Notes under the pieces: model-generated
Seen by the model: the letters and a program-made list of their open reading frames with translations, nothing else
The model's database searches: none
Told to the model about the DNA's origin: nothing
In this document: positions 63,395 through 64,000 of the stretch, piece by piece
Layout: each line of letters starts with the position of its first letter
Numbering within the stretch: the first letter of the stretch is position 1
Origin: Hyphomicrobiales bacterium
Lineage (GTDB): Bacteria; Pseudomonadota; Alphaproteobacteria; Rhizobiales; Rhizobiaceae
Length of the DNA: 64,000 nt
NCBI GenBank assembly: GCA_900489925.1
Contig: UEHQ01000012.1
Location: 1 to 64,000 of the forward strand
Reading direction: 5' to 3'
Position numbers and translations under genes: made by a program

Positions 63395-64000
63395 TATTTG
63401 GAACCCCGCGGATTGAGTGCGTCGTTGAGCCCATCGCCGAGGAAGCTGAAGGCGACCGAGGCAAGGCCGAGGACGGCGGCCGGGGCGGCCAGCAGGTGCG
63501 GATAGTGCTGCCAGACACGCAGACCGTCGGAGATCATGTTGCCCCAGCTGGGCGTAGGCGGATTGACACCGACACCGAGGAAGCTGAAGGCGCTTTCCAG
63601 AACCATGGCCGTGCCGAGACCGGCGCTAACCGAGACGATCAGCGGGCCAAGCGCGTTCGGAATGACGTAGCGCTTCATGATGATCCAGTTCGACAGGCCG
63701 AGAGCCTGGGCGGCAGTGATGTAGGGACGGCTGCGGATCGACAGGACCTGGGCGCGAACGAGGCGCGCATAGGGCGGCCAGGAGATCAGCGCCATGGAGC
63801 CGAAGACCAGCATGAAATCGACCCAGATCGTCTGGCGATAGAAGGGATTGAGGGTCGCCAGATACTGCGCTTCCATCCACTTGGTGATCGGCGACTTCAG
63901 CGATGCGTTGATGACGACGACGAGCAGCAGGTTCGGGACAGACATGGTCATGTCGGTCAGCCACATGATGACGCGATCGAACGGATTGCCGAAGAAGCCG
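63394..64000 (-). CDS. Peptide-type ABC transporter permease (DppC type), cut by window end
   Basis: Partial gene; the frame stays open to base 64000 and the N-terminus lies beyond the window. The visible ~201 residues include GNPFDRVIMWLTDMTMSVPN, the docking loop SRPYITAAQALGLSNWIIMK and the C-terminal signature SFLGVGVNPPTPSWGNMISD. Compared with a full DppC (~290 aa), about 90-120 residues are missing at the N-terminus. The DppB-type permease and the binding protein are presumably just upstream. Confidence 0.92.

Overview
The window reads as a high-GC alphaproteobacterial replicon, most likely from a member of the Rhizobiaceae (Rhizobium / Agrobacterium / Ensifer group). The reasons are the very high density of ABC importers paired with LysR, GntR, LacI, TetR and LuxR regulators, a GAAC-N7-GAAC element (the LexA box type of this class), nrdHIEF behind a cobalamin riboswitch, and typical rhizobial small genes (entericidin-like lipoprotein, DUF4242-cyclase). 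No rRNA, tRNA, CRISPR array, transposase, integrase or phage gene was found. Gene content looks like a catabolic megaplasmid, chromid or accessory chromosome region, but replication genes are not in view. The assignment rests on recognised protein families, not on a database search.

Layout. 1-7.7 kb: a rhamnoside utilisation unit (GH78 alpha-L-rhamnosidase, carbohydrate ABC importer, divergent LacI regulator). 7.7-9.6 kb: a class III nucleotide cyclase converging on a PAS-GGDEF diguanylate cyclase. 9.7-10.5 kb: a lone badI. 10.6-14.9 kb: nrdHIEF (class Ib ribonucleotide reductase) behind a B12 riboswitch and a probable NrdR box. 14.9-15.9 kb: a ParDE module and a 55-codon ORF behind a LexA-type box. 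16-21.2 kb: an envelope lipoprotein hydrolase, an exported HAD phosphatase, a membrane-anchored HTH/TPR protein and a WGR protein. 21.3-29.2 kb: an amide/formamide operon (AmiC-like sensor, ANTAR antiterminator, peptide-type ABC importer, FmdA amidase) with a leader terminator. 29.2-37 kb: a LuxR regulator divergent from a spermidine/putrescine-type ABC importer, two SDR enzymes and a hydroxyacid dehydrogenase. 37-38.8 kb: entericidin-like, ArsR and TetR genes. 39.2-46.1 kb: an amino-acid ABC importer divergent from HutC-like GntR, LysR, a flavin-dependent monooxygenase and its flavin reductase. 46.2-54.5 kb: a polyamine-type ABC importer with MBL-fold hydrolase and aldehyde dehydrogenase, divergent from TetR, an NTF2-like protein and an agmatinase-family ureohydrolase. 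55-57.4 kb: membrane PQQ glucose dehydrogenase. 57.5-64 kb: LysR, Gfo/Idh/MocA dehydrogenase, GntR, a DUF1537 sugar-acid kinase and a peptide-type ABC importer running off the end.

How it works together. Most blocks follow one plan: a regulator divergent from, or inside, an ABC-importer operon carrying one to three enzymes for the imported compound. Within operons, genes commonly overlap by 4 bp (ATGA or GTGA) or as TGATG, which implies coupled translation. The exception is consistent: in all five transporters whose binding-protein gene is in the window, that gene is followed by a perfect GC-rich stem-loop without a U-tract, placed before the next gene. This is the expected architecture for stabilising the abundant binding-protein mRNA over the permease mRNA.

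Most interesting points: riboswitch plus NrdR control of the B12-independent reductase; the AmiC/ANTAR operon with a visible terminator in its leader; the LexA-boxed 55-aa ORF; two transporter/enzyme clusters (39-46 kb and 46-54.5 kb) whose substrates look like a modified sulfur or chelating amino acid and a guanidino/amine compound; and a DUF4242-fused cyclase with an altered catalytic Asn position.
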